From positions 1-64,000 of the forward strand of contig DPDG01000077.1 in NCBI GenBank assembly GCA_003526375.1: a stretch of 64,000 bases of DNA, read 5' to 3'. Below are positions 34,483-43,829 of the stretch, piece by piece. The notes beneath the pieces were generated by a model. The model was not told the origin of the DNA, searched no databases, and worked only from the letters and a program-made list of their open reading frames with translations. Position 1 is the stretch's first letter. The number at the start of each line of letters is the position of its first letter. The translations under genes were made by a program, and so were the position numbers. The DNA comes from Lentisphaeria bacterium. Lineage in GTDB: Bacteria; Verrucomicrobiota; Lentisphaeria; Victivallales; UBA1829.

Positions 34483-34797
34483 TTATTTGGAATTACCGCT
34501 TCCCAGCTGCCCGGCGGAGTTGTCCGGGGCGGATGGATCGACGATTTTTGAGTCGATTACTGTGCACTCGATATCACAGTCCGCAGAGGAGGCCTCCGGG
34601 GCAGGGGAGGCGGATTGCCTGCCTCCGCGCGGAAAAGTCGTGGAACTGTACCAGCGCAGTCCGCCGTTCCAGCCGCGGTTGGACAGCAGGGAAAAGAAGA
34701 TCATCAGGATCAGCAGAACCGGAATCAGCAGGAAAAACAGAATCACACAGACCGGCACGCAGATCAGAATCAGCAGAAGTTTCAGTAAAGGTTTCAT
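34483..34797 (-). CDS. Small membrane protein, hypothetical
   Basis: This 104-residue protein starts at the minus-strand ATG 34797-34795, preceded by AGAGAGGGAC. It has one or two adjacent hydrophobic segments (residues 4-38; LLLILICVPVCVILFFLLIP), then a Gly/Ser/Pro-rich hydrophilic tail with two Cys residues (ADCDIEC). No family is recognised. It lies 33 bp downstream of pcnB on the same strand and probably shares its transcript. Longer in-frame versions upstream run through the pcnB coding region and are not supported. Confidence 0.6.
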   Translation of the reverse strand: MKPLLKLLLILICVPVCVILFFLLIPVLLILMIFFSLLSNRGWNGGLRWYSSTTFPRGGRQSASPAPEASSADCDIECTVIDSKIVDPSAPDNSAGQLGSGNSK

Positions 34798-34829
34798 GAG
34801 TCCCTCTCTCATACGTTGGACCGCATGAA

Positions 34830-36080
34830 TCAGTGACAGGTTCCGGTGGTTTCGCCTGCGGGAACGGGAACGGCACTCCGTTTTCTGCCGTGCCTGCGCC
34901 CGCGCCTGCGTTTTTCGCTGCGCGGTTCCGGCGGCGGAAGCTGTTCCTCGTAGTGCCAGAATTTCCACATGACGTTGTTCTGGATGATGCCGAGCTCGCG
35001 GGCATGGGAATATCCCGGATGGGAAACCAGCTTCTTGATCATCAGATTTTTGATCCGTTCCTGAAGCATCAGCGTGCGGACAGCCGCAGCGACGGCACGT
35101 TTGGTGGGAGTGCCCGGATTGAGCACTTTCAGGAGTATCTGACGCAGATCCTCGGCAATGTCGGGAAGATAGTTCCAGAGCTGTCCGGGTTCCCGGTCCG
35201 AGATCAGCTTTTCGGCAAACGGCAGAGTCATGATCGACATTGCAAGCGAAATGCTGTCGCGGTATTTTCCTTCGAGGATACGGCGGTTGCGTTCCTCCAG
35301 CAGTTTCATCATGTAATCGCATGCCGGAGTTCCCCAGCAGGAATCAATGAACGGGAGAAACCGTTTCAGGAAACCGTATCTGTGGAATGTTTCAAGAATC
35401 AGGTGCCCGTAAGGATTTTTCAGGATCTTTTCCAGTTCGAGTGTCAGGCGCGACGCCGAGGCATGGACAATGAACTCAATGCATTTCGTGACCGCCGATT
35501 CCGTTTCCGCATCCATTGTGAAATCATATTGCCCGACGAGCTTCAGGGCGCGCAGAATGCGGACGGGGTCTTCTTCAAACCGCAGGACGGGATCGCCGAT
35601 CGAACGGACGGTTTTTGCCGCCAGGTCCTTCATGCCCATCCCGGTGTAGTCCACGATTTTGTCGTTGACCGGATCATAGAAAATCGCGTTGATGGTGAAA
35701 TCGCGCCGCCATGCGTCTTCTTCCGCAGTGCCGAATTCGTTGTCCTGAAAGATCATGTGCTCGGGAGCCTGTTTCCCGGGACGGCGCAGTTCTGTCTGGT
35801 CCTGCGGGCGCTTGCGGAACGTGCTGATCTCAATGATTTCCCCGTGGTGGTGCAGGTGAACCAGACGGAAACGCTTGCCGATGATCAGGACATGGCGGTC
35901 CCGGAATACTTTCTTGATCTGTTCGGGCGTCGCCGAGGTGGAAAGGTCGTAATCCTTCGGCTGACGGTTCAGCAGAAAGTCACGGACCGCGCCGCCGACA
36001 ATATATGCTTCGTAACCTGCGTTCTGGAGCTGGGAAATGATTTCGACAATGTAAGGAGCGATTTTCGGGCGTAACTGCAT
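34830..36080 (-). CDS. pcnB: Poly(A) polymerase / tRNA nucleotidyltransferase family protein
   Basis: The 416-residue enzyme has the class II nucleotidyltransferase head: YIVGGAVRDFLLNRQPKDYDLST (GG motif and DxD), the motif EEDAWRRDFTINAIFYDP and EDPVRILRALKLVGQ. It then has a helical body and a strongly basic C-terminal tail (EKRRRGRRHGRKR). The basic tail and the ERNR region favour PcnB poly(A) polymerase over the CCA-adding enzyme, but the two are hard to separate by eye. It would add 3' A residues to RNA and promote decay. It follows nadB by 12 bp, with the small membrane protein behind it. The RNase R/II-type gene at 58.7 kb could act on its products. Confidence 0.85.
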   Translation of the reverse strand: MQLRPKIAPYIVEIISQLQNAGYEAYIVGGAVRDFLLNRQPKDYDLSTSATPEQIKKVFRDRHVLIIGKRFRLVHLHHHGEIIEISTFRKRPQDQTELRRPGKQAPEHMIFQDNEFGTAEEDAWRRDFTINAIFYDPVNDKIVDYTGMGMKDLAAKTVRSIGDPVLRFEEDPVRILRALKLVGQYDFTMDAETESAVTKCIEFIVHASASRLTLELEKILKNPYGHLILETFHRYGFLKRFLPFIDSCWGTPACDYMMKLLEERNRRILEGKYRDSISLAMSIMTLPFAEKLISDREPGQLWNYLPDIAEDLRQILLKVLNPGTPTKRAVAAAVRTLMLQERIKNLMIKKLVSHPGYSHARELGIIQNNVMWKFWHYEEQLPPPEPRSEKRRRGRRHGRKRSAVPVPAGETTGTCH

Positions 36081-36092
36081 AATGATTTCTGA

Positions 36093-37760
36093 TTAAAACT
36101 GTGTGGAATATGGTTTCTGGATTATGGTGTCGACTCCGTCCATTGCAGGATCGCGGTGCGGATAATCCGCATTGTAATGCAGACCGCGGCTTTCGTGACG
36201 GAGCATCGCCGAATCAATAATCAGTTCGGCTACCGTGGCGATGTTGCGCAGTTCGATCAGATCACTTGTAATGTGGAAGTCCCAGTAGTATTTTTCGATT
36301 TCCTTCTGAATGTTCCGGATACGGGTTTTGGCACGCTCCAGGCGTTTGTCCGTGCGCACGATTCCCACGTAATCCCACATGAAGCGGCGGATCTCGTCCC
36401 AGTTGTGGGAGATGACGATCTGCTCGTCGGAGTTTCGCGCGTCGCCGGTCGTCCACTGCGGAATCGCATGGCTCGGGCGGATGGAACGGAGACGCTCCAG
36501 ATTTTCCGCGATATGCTGCGCGGAACGGTTCGGCATCACGATCGCCTCAAGCAGGCTGTTGCTGGCAAGACGGTTCGCACCGTGGAGACCCGTGCATGCG
36601 GTTTCACCGACCACATACAGACCGTTGATCCCGGAAAAACCGTGAAGGTCCGTCTGCACTCCGCCGCAACTGAAGTGCGCACCCGGAACGACCGGAATCG
36701 GCTGTTCCGCAATATTGATTCCCAGTTCGAGGCACTGCGCGAAGATGCGGGGGAAACGCTTGCGCAGGAAGTCCTCGCTTTTGTGCGTCATATCCAGATA
36801 TGCACAGACCTGCCCCGTGCGTTTGAGTTCATTGTCGATTGCCCTTGCCACCACGTCGCGGGGCGCCAGACTCTTCATTTCGTGGTAATTCTGCATGAAC
36901 GGCGTATATTCGCCTTTGCGATACTGCATTTTCAAGGTTCCGCCTTCGCCGCGCAATGCTTCGCTGATCAGGAACGAACGCACCTTCGGATGATAAAGCA
37001 GCGTGGGGTGGAACTGGTAGAATTCCATGTTGGCGATTTTTGCGTGGGCGCGGTATCCCATGGCGACTCCGGCGCCGCAGGCGACATCCGAATTGCAGGT
37101 GCAGAGATAGACCTTGCCGCATCCGCCTGTTGCAAGCGAGGTGCTGTAAGAGAGGAATGTCTTGATCTTTTCATTCCTGATATCGAGCACATACGCTCCG
37201 AGACAGGTGTCCTCCCCCATCCAGCCGAGGCGCGCGGTGGTGATCAGGTCAATTGCGCTGTGATGCTCGAAAATATGAATGCGCGGATTTTTGCGGCAGG
37301 CTTCGATGAGCGCGCGTTCCACCTCTTCCCCGGTGATGTCTCCGGCATGGATCACGCGGCGTTTCTTGTGCCCGCCTTCGCGTCCGAGGTCGAATTCGTC
37401 TTTATGCGCCTCGTTCTGGTCTCCGAGTTCGCCGCGCGTGGTGAAATGAGTTCCGATTTCCGTGAGCCATTGAATCCGTTCGGGACCTGCCTCGACGATG
37501 CTCCTTACGCTTTCCGGGTTGCAGAGATGGTCTCCCGCATTGATCGTATCGGCAATATGTTCGTCAAAGGTATCTTCCTGATCCGTCACGCACGCAATAC
37601 CGCCCTGGGCGAGTCTGCTGTTGCAGTCTTCCACGGCGCCTTTGGTGACGACCGCGATTTCGCCGCCGCATTTTTCGGCAAGCATCAAAGCGCTGGAAAG
37701 TCCGGCAAGCCCGCTTCCTATGACCAGATGCTCAAAAAACATTTCTTGATTGGAATCCAT
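36093..37760 (-). CDS. nadB: L-aspartate oxidase
   Basis: I start at ATG 37760 (AAGGCG upstream), giving 555 residues; an upstream in-frame ATG at 37859 would add 33 residues that do not match the family. NadB oxidises L-aspartate to iminoaspartate with FAD, the first step of NAD synthesis. Motifs: FAD-binding VIGSGLAGLSSALMLAE near the N terminus, SRLAQGGIACV, the active-site region HFTTRGELGDQNEAHKD, and the C-terminal ASNSLLEAIV. It may use fumarate as electron acceptor in an anaerobe. nadA and nadC are not in the window. It is divergent from lnt. Confidence 0.93.
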   Translation of the reverse strand: MDSNQEMFFEHLVIGSGLAGLSSALMLAEKCGGEIAVVTKGAVEDCNSRLAQGGIACVTDQEDTFDEHIADTINAGDHLCNPESVRSIVEAGPERIQWLTEIGTHFTTRGELGDQNEAHKDEFDLGREGGHKKRRVIHAGDITGEEVERALIEACRKNPRIHIFEHHSAIDLITTARLGWMGEDTCLGAYVLDIRNEKIKTFLSYSTSLATGGCGKVYLCTCNSDVACGAGVAMGYRAHAKIANMEFYQFHPTLLYHPKVRSFLISEALRGEGGTLKMQYRKGEYTPFMQNYHEMKSLAPRDVVARAIDNELKRTGQVCAYLDMTHKSEDFLRKRFPRIFAQCLELGINIAEQPIPVVPGAHFSCGGVQTDLHGFSGINGLYVVGETACTGLHGANRLASNSLLEAIVMPNRSAQHIAENLERLRSIRPSHAIPQWTTGDARNSDEQIVISHNWDEIRRFMWDYVGIVRTDKRLERAKTRIRNIQKEIEKYYWDFHITSDLIELRNIATVAELIIDSAMLRHESRGLHYNADYPHRDPAMDGVDTIIQKPYSTQF

Positions 37761-37873
37761 TTTTTCACGCCTTTTTCCATTTGCGCTTTTATTTTTCACA
37801 TAAAACGGGTAAATTACATCACGTTTGGCGATTTTGCGAATTTTTAACATAACTTTCATGGGATTTTTTTGAT

Positions 37874-39634
37874 ATGGGAACTCCTGACAGCCTGGAACAG
37901 AGGGAGGGAAGGCGTCTTGCTTTTGCCTCTGGACGGCTTCGAATCATACTGGAACTGCTTCTGATGGCGCTTTGCGGCTGGCTCTATGCCGGCATTTTCG
38001 AGGAAGTGTCTTTCTCTTTTCTTGCGTGGTTCGGGCTGCTGCCGCTTTTTGCAGCCGGAATCTTTTACCGCCCGAAGCGCGTTCTGCTCTATGCCTATGT
38101 CTGGAGCTACGCATGGAGTCTGACCTCCTTTTTCTGGCTGCGCGAGATCATGGTGTTCATCCCTTTCGTGCTCTGTCTTCTTCTTGCGGTTTTCCCGACT
38201 CTCTGGGCGCTGGCGGTCCCGTTCCTCTGTAAAAATCTGCTCTATCCGGCGGATGTCCGGCTCAAAGGGGCGGAGGAGATCCGTGAATTCCGGCAGTTCA
38301 ATCCGTTTCTGGAAATCCTGTTCTGCCTTGCGCTTGCGTCATGGTGGTGCGTCCTCGAATGGACGAAATCCTGGCTGTTCACGGGATTGCCCTGGAACTA
38401 TCTTGCCGCAAGCCAGTGGAAAAATATCGGTGTGATCCAGATTTGCGAATATACGGGCGTTTACGGCGTCAGTTTCCTGATTGTGATGATCAATGTTTCC
38501 GTCGGGCTTGCCCTCAGGTCCATGTTCCTCCCGTCGAAGGAGCGCAGATACCGCAGACCTTATCCGGCGATGTTCGCCTGCGCACTGCTGCTTCTTTCGA
38601 TGACGTTCGGCGCAGTTCTGCTGAAACAGCGCCGTGCGGAGTTCCGGGATTCGATTCCGTTCAGAGCGGGGATTGTCCAGCCGAATCTTTCCCAGCGCAG
38701 AAATGCGAGTGCGGAAAAGGCGCTGGAGGCGCTGGAGGTCTGCGCCGGATTGAGCAAATCGCTTTTTCTGGAGGGAAAAGAGAAGCCGGATGTGGTGATC
38801 TGGCCGGAAACGGCGGTGCCTTATTCCTATAATGCCATGTCTGAATTTTCAAGCCGCTACCGGATGGAAGTGCTTTCGATGCTGTTGAAATATCAGGTTC
38901 CGTTTGTGCTCGGCACGATTTTTCTGGAACAGAACGCGGTCGATCCGGCAAAGGTGGATATTTACAATTCGGCGCTTCTGCTGAAACCCGGACGCGGGAT
39001 CGTCGGCCGTTACAGCAAGGAGCACATTGTGCCGTTCGGGGAATATGTGCCTTACAGCGAGACTTTTCCGTGGCTCGCGAAAGCGACGGGAATGGGGCGT
39101 AATCTCACGCGCGGCAAACAGTTCAACTCGCTGGAACTGGCGCCGGATGTGCGCGCCGGAGTTTCGATCTGTTACGAGGATGTGTATGCGTATGTTTCGC
39201 GGAATCATGCGAGAAACGGGGCGAATGTTTTGCTGGTCATCACAAACGACGCATGGTATCCGGACAGCTTCGAGCCCGCCCAGCATTTCGCGAATTCCAT
39301 TTTCCGGACTGTCGAGACCCGGCTTCCGATGATCCGCTGCGGCAATCTCGATTATTCCGCCGTGATCCTGCAGAACGGGCAGGTCTCCGCCGCTCTGATG
39401 GAAAGGGACAGGCGTCCCGATCCCTCGTGGCGCGGACGCGGGAGCGCAACGCTGAACGTTCCCGTTCCGCGTGACCCGAAGCCGACGTTCTACACGCTTT
39501 ACGGGGATGTCTTCATCGGTTTCTGCGGAGCGCTTTTCCTGTTCACTCTGGCGGTTGCCGCATTGAACTGGAAAAGTTATAAAATGCTTCTCAATGCGGG
39601 ACTGAAGCAGGCGGAAACAGGTGATACGCAGTAA
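37874..39634 (+). CDS. lnt: Apolipoprotein N-acyltransferase
   Basis: The 586-residue inner membrane enzyme adds the third acyl chain to lipoproteins. It has about seven N-terminal membrane segments (25-250) and a periplasmic nitrilase-like domain (about 262-530) with the triad Glu312 (WPETA), Lys382 (YSKEHIVPFGEY) and Cys433 (SICYED). A last membrane helix (FIGFCGALFLFTLAVAAL) closes it. Somewhat longer than Escherichia coli Lnt (512 residues) because of a cytoplasmic loop around 120-145. The ribosome binding site is weak. Presence agrees with the lipoproteins encoded here and with a Gram-negative envelope. Confidence 0.95.
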   Translation: MGTPDSLEQREGRRLAFASGRLRIILELLLMALCGWLYAGIFEEVSFSFLAWFGLLPLFAAGIFYRPKRVLLYAYVWSYAWSLTSFFWLREIMVFIPFVLCLLLAVFPTLWALAVPFLCKNLLYPADVRLKGAEEIREFRQFNPFLEILFCLALASWWCVLEWTKSWLFTGLPWNYLAASQWKNIGVIQICEYTGVYGVSFLIVMINVSVGLALRSMFLPSKERRYRRPYPAMFACALLLLSMTFGAVLLKQRRAEFRDSIPFRAGIVQPNLSQRRNASAEKALEALEVCAGLSKSLFLEGKEKPDVVIWPETAVPYSYNAMSEFSSRYRMEVLSMLLKYQVPFVLGTIFLEQNAVDPAKVDIYNSALLLKPGRGIVGRYSKEHIVPFGEYVPYSETFPWLAKATGMGRNLTRGKQFNSLELAPDVRAGVSICYEDVYAYVSRNHARNGANVLLVITNDAWYPDSFEPAQHFANSIFRTVETRLPMIRCGNLDYSAVILQNGQVSAALMERDRRPDPSWRGRGSATLNVPVPRDPKPTFYTLYGDVFIGFCGALFLFTLAVAALNWKSYKMLLNAGLKQAETGDTQ

Positions 39635-39754
39635 TTTTCGGATTTATTTCATTTTTCCTGTTGTAAAAAATGACAGGAGATTTATTTTTATTTCCGGTTC
39701 CTGAAAGGACGGGGGCCTGACAGGGGAAAACAACATAAATAAGGAAATTTCGTC

Positions 39755-40918
39755 ATGTCTTGCAGTAAAGAAACTGTTCTGATTCGAAACGGCACGGTTT
39801 ATACCATGGGGCCCGATAAGATAGTGCAGGGCGACATTCTGGTGAAAAACGGCAGAATTGCAAAAATCGCAGGCCGAATCAAGGCTTCTGCCGGAGCGGA
39901 AATCATTGATGCCGGAGGCTGTAATGTTTTCCCCGGTTTCATCGAAGCTCATTGCCATCTTGGGTTGCACGGATACGGCATCGGATACGAAGGCGCGGAT
40001 TACAATGAATATAATGACGCCGTTACGCCTCATCTGCGTTCCATTGACGCTTTCAATCCGTTTGATGAGACTGTCCGGCTGGCGGCTGCCGGCGGTGTAA
40101 CCACGGTCAATGCCGGTCCCGGAAGTGCGAATGTCGTCGGGGGGACCTTTGCAGTCTATAAAATGAAGGGCAGAACCGTGGAGGAAATGGTCATCAGGAC
40201 ACCTTCCGCCATGAAATGCGCATTTGGAGAAAATCCCAAGAATTGCCATCGTGACAAAATGATCAAAACGCGTATGACGACTGCCGCCTGCCTCCGGGAA
40301 CTGTTATTCCGGACACGGGAATATTACGAGAAGAAAATTGCCGCCGGCGCGGATGCCTCAAAAGCTCCGGCATTTGATTTTAAACTGGAGGCGATGCTGC
40401 CGGTCATCAAGAAGGAGATTCCTTTGAAGGCGCATGCACATCAGGCAAACGACATTGTGACTGCAATCCGCATTGCAAAAGAATTCGGGATCGACATGAC
40501 TCTGGATCATTGCACGGAGGGGCATTTGATCGCAGAGGCAGTAAGAGAATCCGGTTTTCCCGTAATCGTGGGACCTTCCTTTACCCATGCGAGCAAATTT
40601 GAATTGCAGAATAAATCCTGGGAAACGCCGAAAGTGCTTGCGCAGGCAGGCTGTCTGGTTGCGGTCACGACCGATTCACCGGTCATTCCGCAGCAGTATC
40701 TGCCACTCTGCGCGGGGCTGGCTGTGCAGGCGGGCATGGATTATTATGAGGCGTTGAAAGCGATCACCGTCAATCCGGCGAAGATTTTAGGACTTGACGG
40801 CAGGATCGGCTCTCTGGAGGAGGGAAAAGATGCCGATATCGTTGTCTGCGAGGGCGATCCTCTATCCAATACGTCCCGCATCCGCAGTGTGCTGATTGAC
40901 GGAATTCCTGTCGCCTGA
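39755..40918 (+). CDS. Amidohydrolase family protein
   Basis: This 387-residue metal-dependent hydrolase has the N-terminal beta-sandwich (LIRNGTVYTMGP, ILVKNGRIAKIAG), the metal motif FPGFIEAHCHLGLHG (HxH), AHAHQANDIVTAIRIAKEFG and LDHCTEGH (further His ligands), and the Asp of VAVTTDSPVIP. The end, GRIGSLEEGKDADIVVCEGDPL, is typical of imidazolonepropionase/dihydroorotase-like amidohydrolases. It would cleave a cyclic amide or similar C-N bond. It is 22 bp upstream of the nitrilase-GDPD fusion gene, so they may act on the same nitrogen-containing compound. Substrate unknown. Confidence 0.88.
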   Translation: MSCSKETVLIRNGTVYTMGPDKIVQGDILVKNGRIAKIAGRIKASAGAEIIDAGGCNVFPGFIEAHCHLGLHGYGIGYEGADYNEYNDAVTPHLRSIDAFNPFDETVRLAAAGGVTTVNAGPGSANVVGGTFAVYKMKGRTVEEMVIRTPSAMKCAFGENPKNCHRDKMIKTRMTTAACLRELLFRTREYYEKKIAAGADASKAPAFDFKLEAMLPVIKKEIPLKAHAHQANDIVTAIRIAKEFGIDMTLDHCTEGHLIAEAVRESGFPVIVGPSFTHASKFELQNKSWETPKVLAQAGCLVAVTTDSPVIPQQYLPLCAGLAVQAGMDYYEALKAITVNPAKILGLDGRIGSLEEGKDADIVVCEGDPLSNTSRIRSVLIDGIPVA

Positions 40919-40940
40919 CATTTGAAAGGAACGAGATAAA

Positions 40941-42524
40941 ATGAAATTCTGCGCGATTCAGTCGCCTTACCCTTACACTCTGGAACAGGCGGATGCGGCG
41001 GTTGACTTTGCCGTTCAGGCTCTGAAACAGTGCGATCCCTCCATCGACCTGATTCTTCTTCCCGAATATTCCAATGCGCCTACGGTTTTCCCGGAGGGGG
41101 AATGCATTCCCTATGCGGAGAAACATACGAAGCTCCTGATTGACACCGCCGTCGAGACCGCCCGGCGCTGCAATGCCATTGTCGCAGTCAATTATGCCGC
41201 GGACATCGGCGGAAGATACCGGAACACGACGCGGGTTTTCGACCGCCGGGGAAAGATCGCCGGAGATTATTACAAGCAGCATCTGCCTCACAGCGAAGTC
41301 CATGTGAAGAAGATGGATGACAGTTATACCTTCGATTATCTTCCCCCTGCGATTGTGGAAACGGACGGGTTGCGTTTTGCGTTCCTGACCTGCTACGACT
41401 GTTATTTTGAAGAATATATCGCGCACATCGCCGCAAGGAAGCCCGATGTCGTGCTTGTTTCCTCCCATCAGCGCGCGGAACGTCCCGACATCATTGAGAT
41501 GCTGGTGAAGTCTCTTGCGTTCCATGCCAACGCGTTCGTGCTCCGTGCATCCGTCAGCATGGGGGAGGGCAGGCAGGACGGCGGCTGTTCCATGATCGCT
41601 TCGCCGGACGGGAAAATTCTTGCGCGATTCGGGCAGGAGACGGGGCTCCTGACATGCGAGGTCGGGGACCCCCGCCGGAAGTATATGCGCTCCAACTGTT
41701 TCGGCGGCAAGCTGATCCGCAACGACCAGTATATCGGGCAGGGGAGGACTCCGTGGAGTTACCGTGCCGGGGGAAGCATGGTCAAGCCGAATGACGAACA
41801 GATGCGCTATCCCCGCATCTGCGCCCATCGCGGGTTCAATACGGTTGCGCCGGAAAACAGTCTTCCGGCATTCGGCGCCGCAATTGCCCTCGGCGCGCAG
41901 GAAATTGAACTTGATGTATGGATGACGAAAGACGGTGTGCCGGTTGTCGCGCACGATGAGTCCGTCGACCGCGTTTCCGACGGACACGGTAAAATCACGG
42001 AAATGACTTTTGATGAACTCCGCAGGCTTGACTTCGGGGCGCATTATGCGGAAGCGTTCACCGGACTCCGGATTCCGTCGTTCGAGGAGGTATTGAAGGC
42101 GTTTTCCCGGCAGACGGTGATCAATCTTCACATCAAATCCTCCGGCGATGAATATTTCAGTCGTGATACGGTTCGCAGAATCGCCTCCCTGCTTCATCGG
42201 TATGATTTTGCGGAACACGCTTATTTTACTGCGAGAAAGGATGTCATGGAGGCGGCTCTTGAGGTCGCTCCGGAAATCAGGCGCTGCATGTCTGGCTATG
42301 AACCGGACCGGATCGTTGAAAACGCGATCCACTGGAAATGCGCGAAGCTCCAGTTTATGAAAGGGCATTGTACGCAGGCGATGATTGACAAGGCGCATGC
42401 CAATGGAATCCGGTGCAATTTCTTCTGGTCCGATGATCCCGCCGAGGCGCGGCAACTGCTGGATATGGGAATCGACACGATCCTGACAAATGATTATCTC
42501 AGAGTTTCCGGCGTATTGAAGTGA
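40941..42524 (+). CDS. Fusion: carbon-nitrogen hydrolase (nitrilase) + glycerophosphodiester phosphodiesterase
   Basis: Residues 1-275 of this 527-residue protein are a nitrilase-superfamily amidase with the complete triad Glu42 (LPEYSN), Lys112 (YYKQHLP) and Cys151 (LTCYDC). Residues 290-527 are a GDPD domain: CAHRGFNTVAPENSLPAF (His296-Arg297, Glu305), ELDVWMTKDGVPVVAHDE (Glu323, Asp325, His338), with a C-terminal FFWSDDPAEA. Both active sites look intact and the linker is short (about 15 residues). There is no signal peptide. The combination could cut an amide and a phosphodiester in one compound, for example degradation of an amide-containing glycerophospholipid head group (inference). 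AAAGGAA precedes the ATG. A strong terminator follows. Confidence 0.88.
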   Translation: MKFCAIQSPYPYTLEQADAAVDFAVQALKQCDPSIDLILLPEYSNAPTVFPEGECIPYAEKHTKLLIDTAVETARRCNAIVAVNYAADIGGRYRNTTRVFDRRGKIAGDYYKQHLPHSEVHVKKMDDSYTFDYLPPAIVETDGLRFAFLTCYDCYFEEYIAHIAARKPDVVLVSSHQRAERPDIIEMLVKSLAFHANAFVLRASVSMGEGRQDGGCSMIASPDGKILARFGQETGLLTCEVGDPRRKYMRSNCFGGKLIRNDQYIGQGRTPWSYRAGGSMVKPNDEQMRYPRICAHRGFNTVAPENSLPAFGAAIALGAQEIELDVWMTKDGVPVVAHDESVDRVSDGHGKITEMTFDELRRLDFGAHYAEAFTGLRIPSFEEVLKAFSRQTVINLHIKSSGDEYFSRDTVRRIASLLHRYDFAEHAYFTARKDVMEAALEVAPEIRRCMSGYEPDRIVENAIHWKCAKLQFMKGHCTQAMIDKAHANGIRCNFFWSDDPAEARQLLDMGIDTILTNDYLRVSGVLK

Positions 42525-42536
42525 TGCGTTCTTTCC

Positions 42537-42589
42537 CGCTACCTCCGGCGCGGACAGGGAATACCGCACCGGAGGTAGCGTTGTTTTTT
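42537..42589. terminator. Strong intrinsic terminator between convergent genes
   Basis: CGCTACCTCCGG (42537-42548) pairs perfectly with CCGGAGGTAGCG (42569-42580), a 12-bp stem with a 20-nt loop, followed by TTGTTTTTT. In the + direction it ends the amidohydrolase/nitrilase-GDPD transcript. The minus-strand gene stops at 42588, so the hairpin may also end that transcript, though the T-run serves only the + direction. Confidence 0.85.
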
Positions 42590-43763
42590 ACCGGGCGGTC
42601 AGTTCGCTGACGTCCAGAATATAGACTTGGCGTGAGCCTTCGTGGATGGAATCGATGCAGACACTGCGCCCGTCCCGCGACCAGTTCGGATGCAGATCGC
42701 AGCGCGTCGGCACCGGATAGTCCGGATCGGAGTGGAAACTGCCGATTTCGAATGCTTCCCCGTCGCTCAGGCGGTAGAGAAAAAGCCTGCGGCAGTTGTC
42801 TTCCAGAGGATAGGAGTCCGTCAGCATCCATTTTCCGTCCGGAGAGTAGGAGCAGTGCCCGTCGCCGGGGAAAAGGTCTCTGCCTATGATTTCCGTGTGA
42901 TGTGTCCGGTCCGTATAGAGATAATACTGCCAGCCGGCGGTGTAGCGGTTGGAGAAATTGATGATCTGATCCGGGCTGATCCATGTGTAGTGGGAACTCA
43001 TCTCCTCCAGATTCAGCGGGAAAAGCTCCGTTCCGTCGAGGTTTGCCGTGAACATGTGCGTCAGGTGCCATCCGGGGGAGCCGTCTTTGTTTTTGAGCCT
43101 CCAGCGGTGGAAGAATGCGAAACGGCGGCTGTCGGGGCTGATCAGGATATGGTTGAACCAGCCTTCCGTGTCTTCCATATCGGAACGGTACCAGGCGTCC
43201 GTGACCTGCGCCACGCTGACGACCAGCTTTGCCGTGTTGTTTTTGAGATCAACCAGCCAGATGCCTTCGTCGCCGGGGCATTTCACCTTTTCATTGGGGT
43301 CGAATGCGCCGGGATAGCCGTAACCGGGACGTTCCCTGTCCAGCCGCGAGAAGTTCAGGCTCATCGCCCATCGCCCGTCGGGGCTCAGGCAGTAGACCGG
43401 ACGGCACAAGGTCTGCGTTTCGCCCGACTCCACATCCAGGATGCGGGCGACGAAATGATCCCCCTCGCGGTCATTGTAAATGACTTTTGTCTCGGAATCG
43501 TTGAGCCACTGGAACATGCACCCCTGCTGCCAGCACCAGGCGTCCGTCTCGGCAAGCGGCACGAAACGGTTGTTGTCCGTGAGTTCGATCATTCCCAGCG
43601 TCGCTTTTTCTCCCGGACGCGGCTGCCGTGCCGTGAAATCAATTTCCTGCGCGAGCAGTCTGCGCCCGGATTTGTCCCACGGGAACTTGTCGAAATAGCC
43701 GAAAAAATGGTGTTTCGGCCCCTGCGTCACTCTTTGAATCGGAAGCGGATGTTTCTGAATCAT
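42588..43763 (-). CDS. Beta-propeller (PD40/oligogalacturonate-lyase-like) protein, function unknown
   Basis: Start at minus ATG 43763 (AGGAAA 7 bp upstream) rather than 43778. The 391-residue product consists of repeated beta blades with WSPDG-like motifs (CLSPDGRWAMSLNF, HILISPDSRRFAFF, CSYSPDGKWMLTD, WSRDGRSVCID) as in TolB/PD40 propellers and oligogalacturonate lyases. Conserved-looking elements are HHFFGYFDKFPWD and the His-rich GDGHCSYSP. No signal peptide, so cytosolic. It lies 66 bp downstream of the LacI gene on the same strand and may be co-transcribed with it. It may act on an unsaturated oligosaccharide, but this is only inference. Confidence 0.7.
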   Translation of the reverse strand: MIQKHPLPIQRVTQGPKHHFFGYFDKFPWDKSGRRLLAQEIDFTARQPRPGEKATLGMIELTDNNRFVPLAETDAWCWQQGCMFQWLNDSETKVIYNDREGDHFVARILDVESGETQTLCRPVYCLSPDGRWAMSLNFSRLDRERPGYGYPGAFDPNEKVKCPGDEGIWLVDLKNNTAKLVVSVAQVTDAWYRSDMEDTEGWFNHILISPDSRRFAFFHRWRLKNKDGSPGWHLTHMFTANLDGTELFPLNLEEMSSHYTWISPDQIINFSNRYTAGWQYYLYTDRTHHTEIIGRDLFPGDGHCSYSPDGKWMLTDSYPLEDNCRRLFLYRLSDGEAFEIGSFHSDPDYPVPTRCDLHPNWSRDGRSVCIDSIHEGSRQVYILDVSELTAR

Positions 43764-43829
43764 TCTATTTCCTGTCATTGATATTTTTATCTTTCAGAAT
43801 TGATTTGTTTTGCCTGCTTTTTCCGTCTT

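Noticed and set aside
34798..35322. Longer version of the small membrane protein starting inside pcnB.
   Set aside because: The added part is a different frame of pcnB with Arg/Ser-rich shadow composition; a good ribosome binding site marks the ATG at 34797.
36156..37847. A 563-codon open frame on the + strand opposite nadB.
   Set aside because: nadB has all family motifs on the minus strand; the frame opposite is a shadow.
40770..42569. A 599-codon minus-strand open frame opposite the nitrilase-GDPD gene.
   Set aside because: Both catalytic triads are on the + strand, so the minus frame is a shadow.
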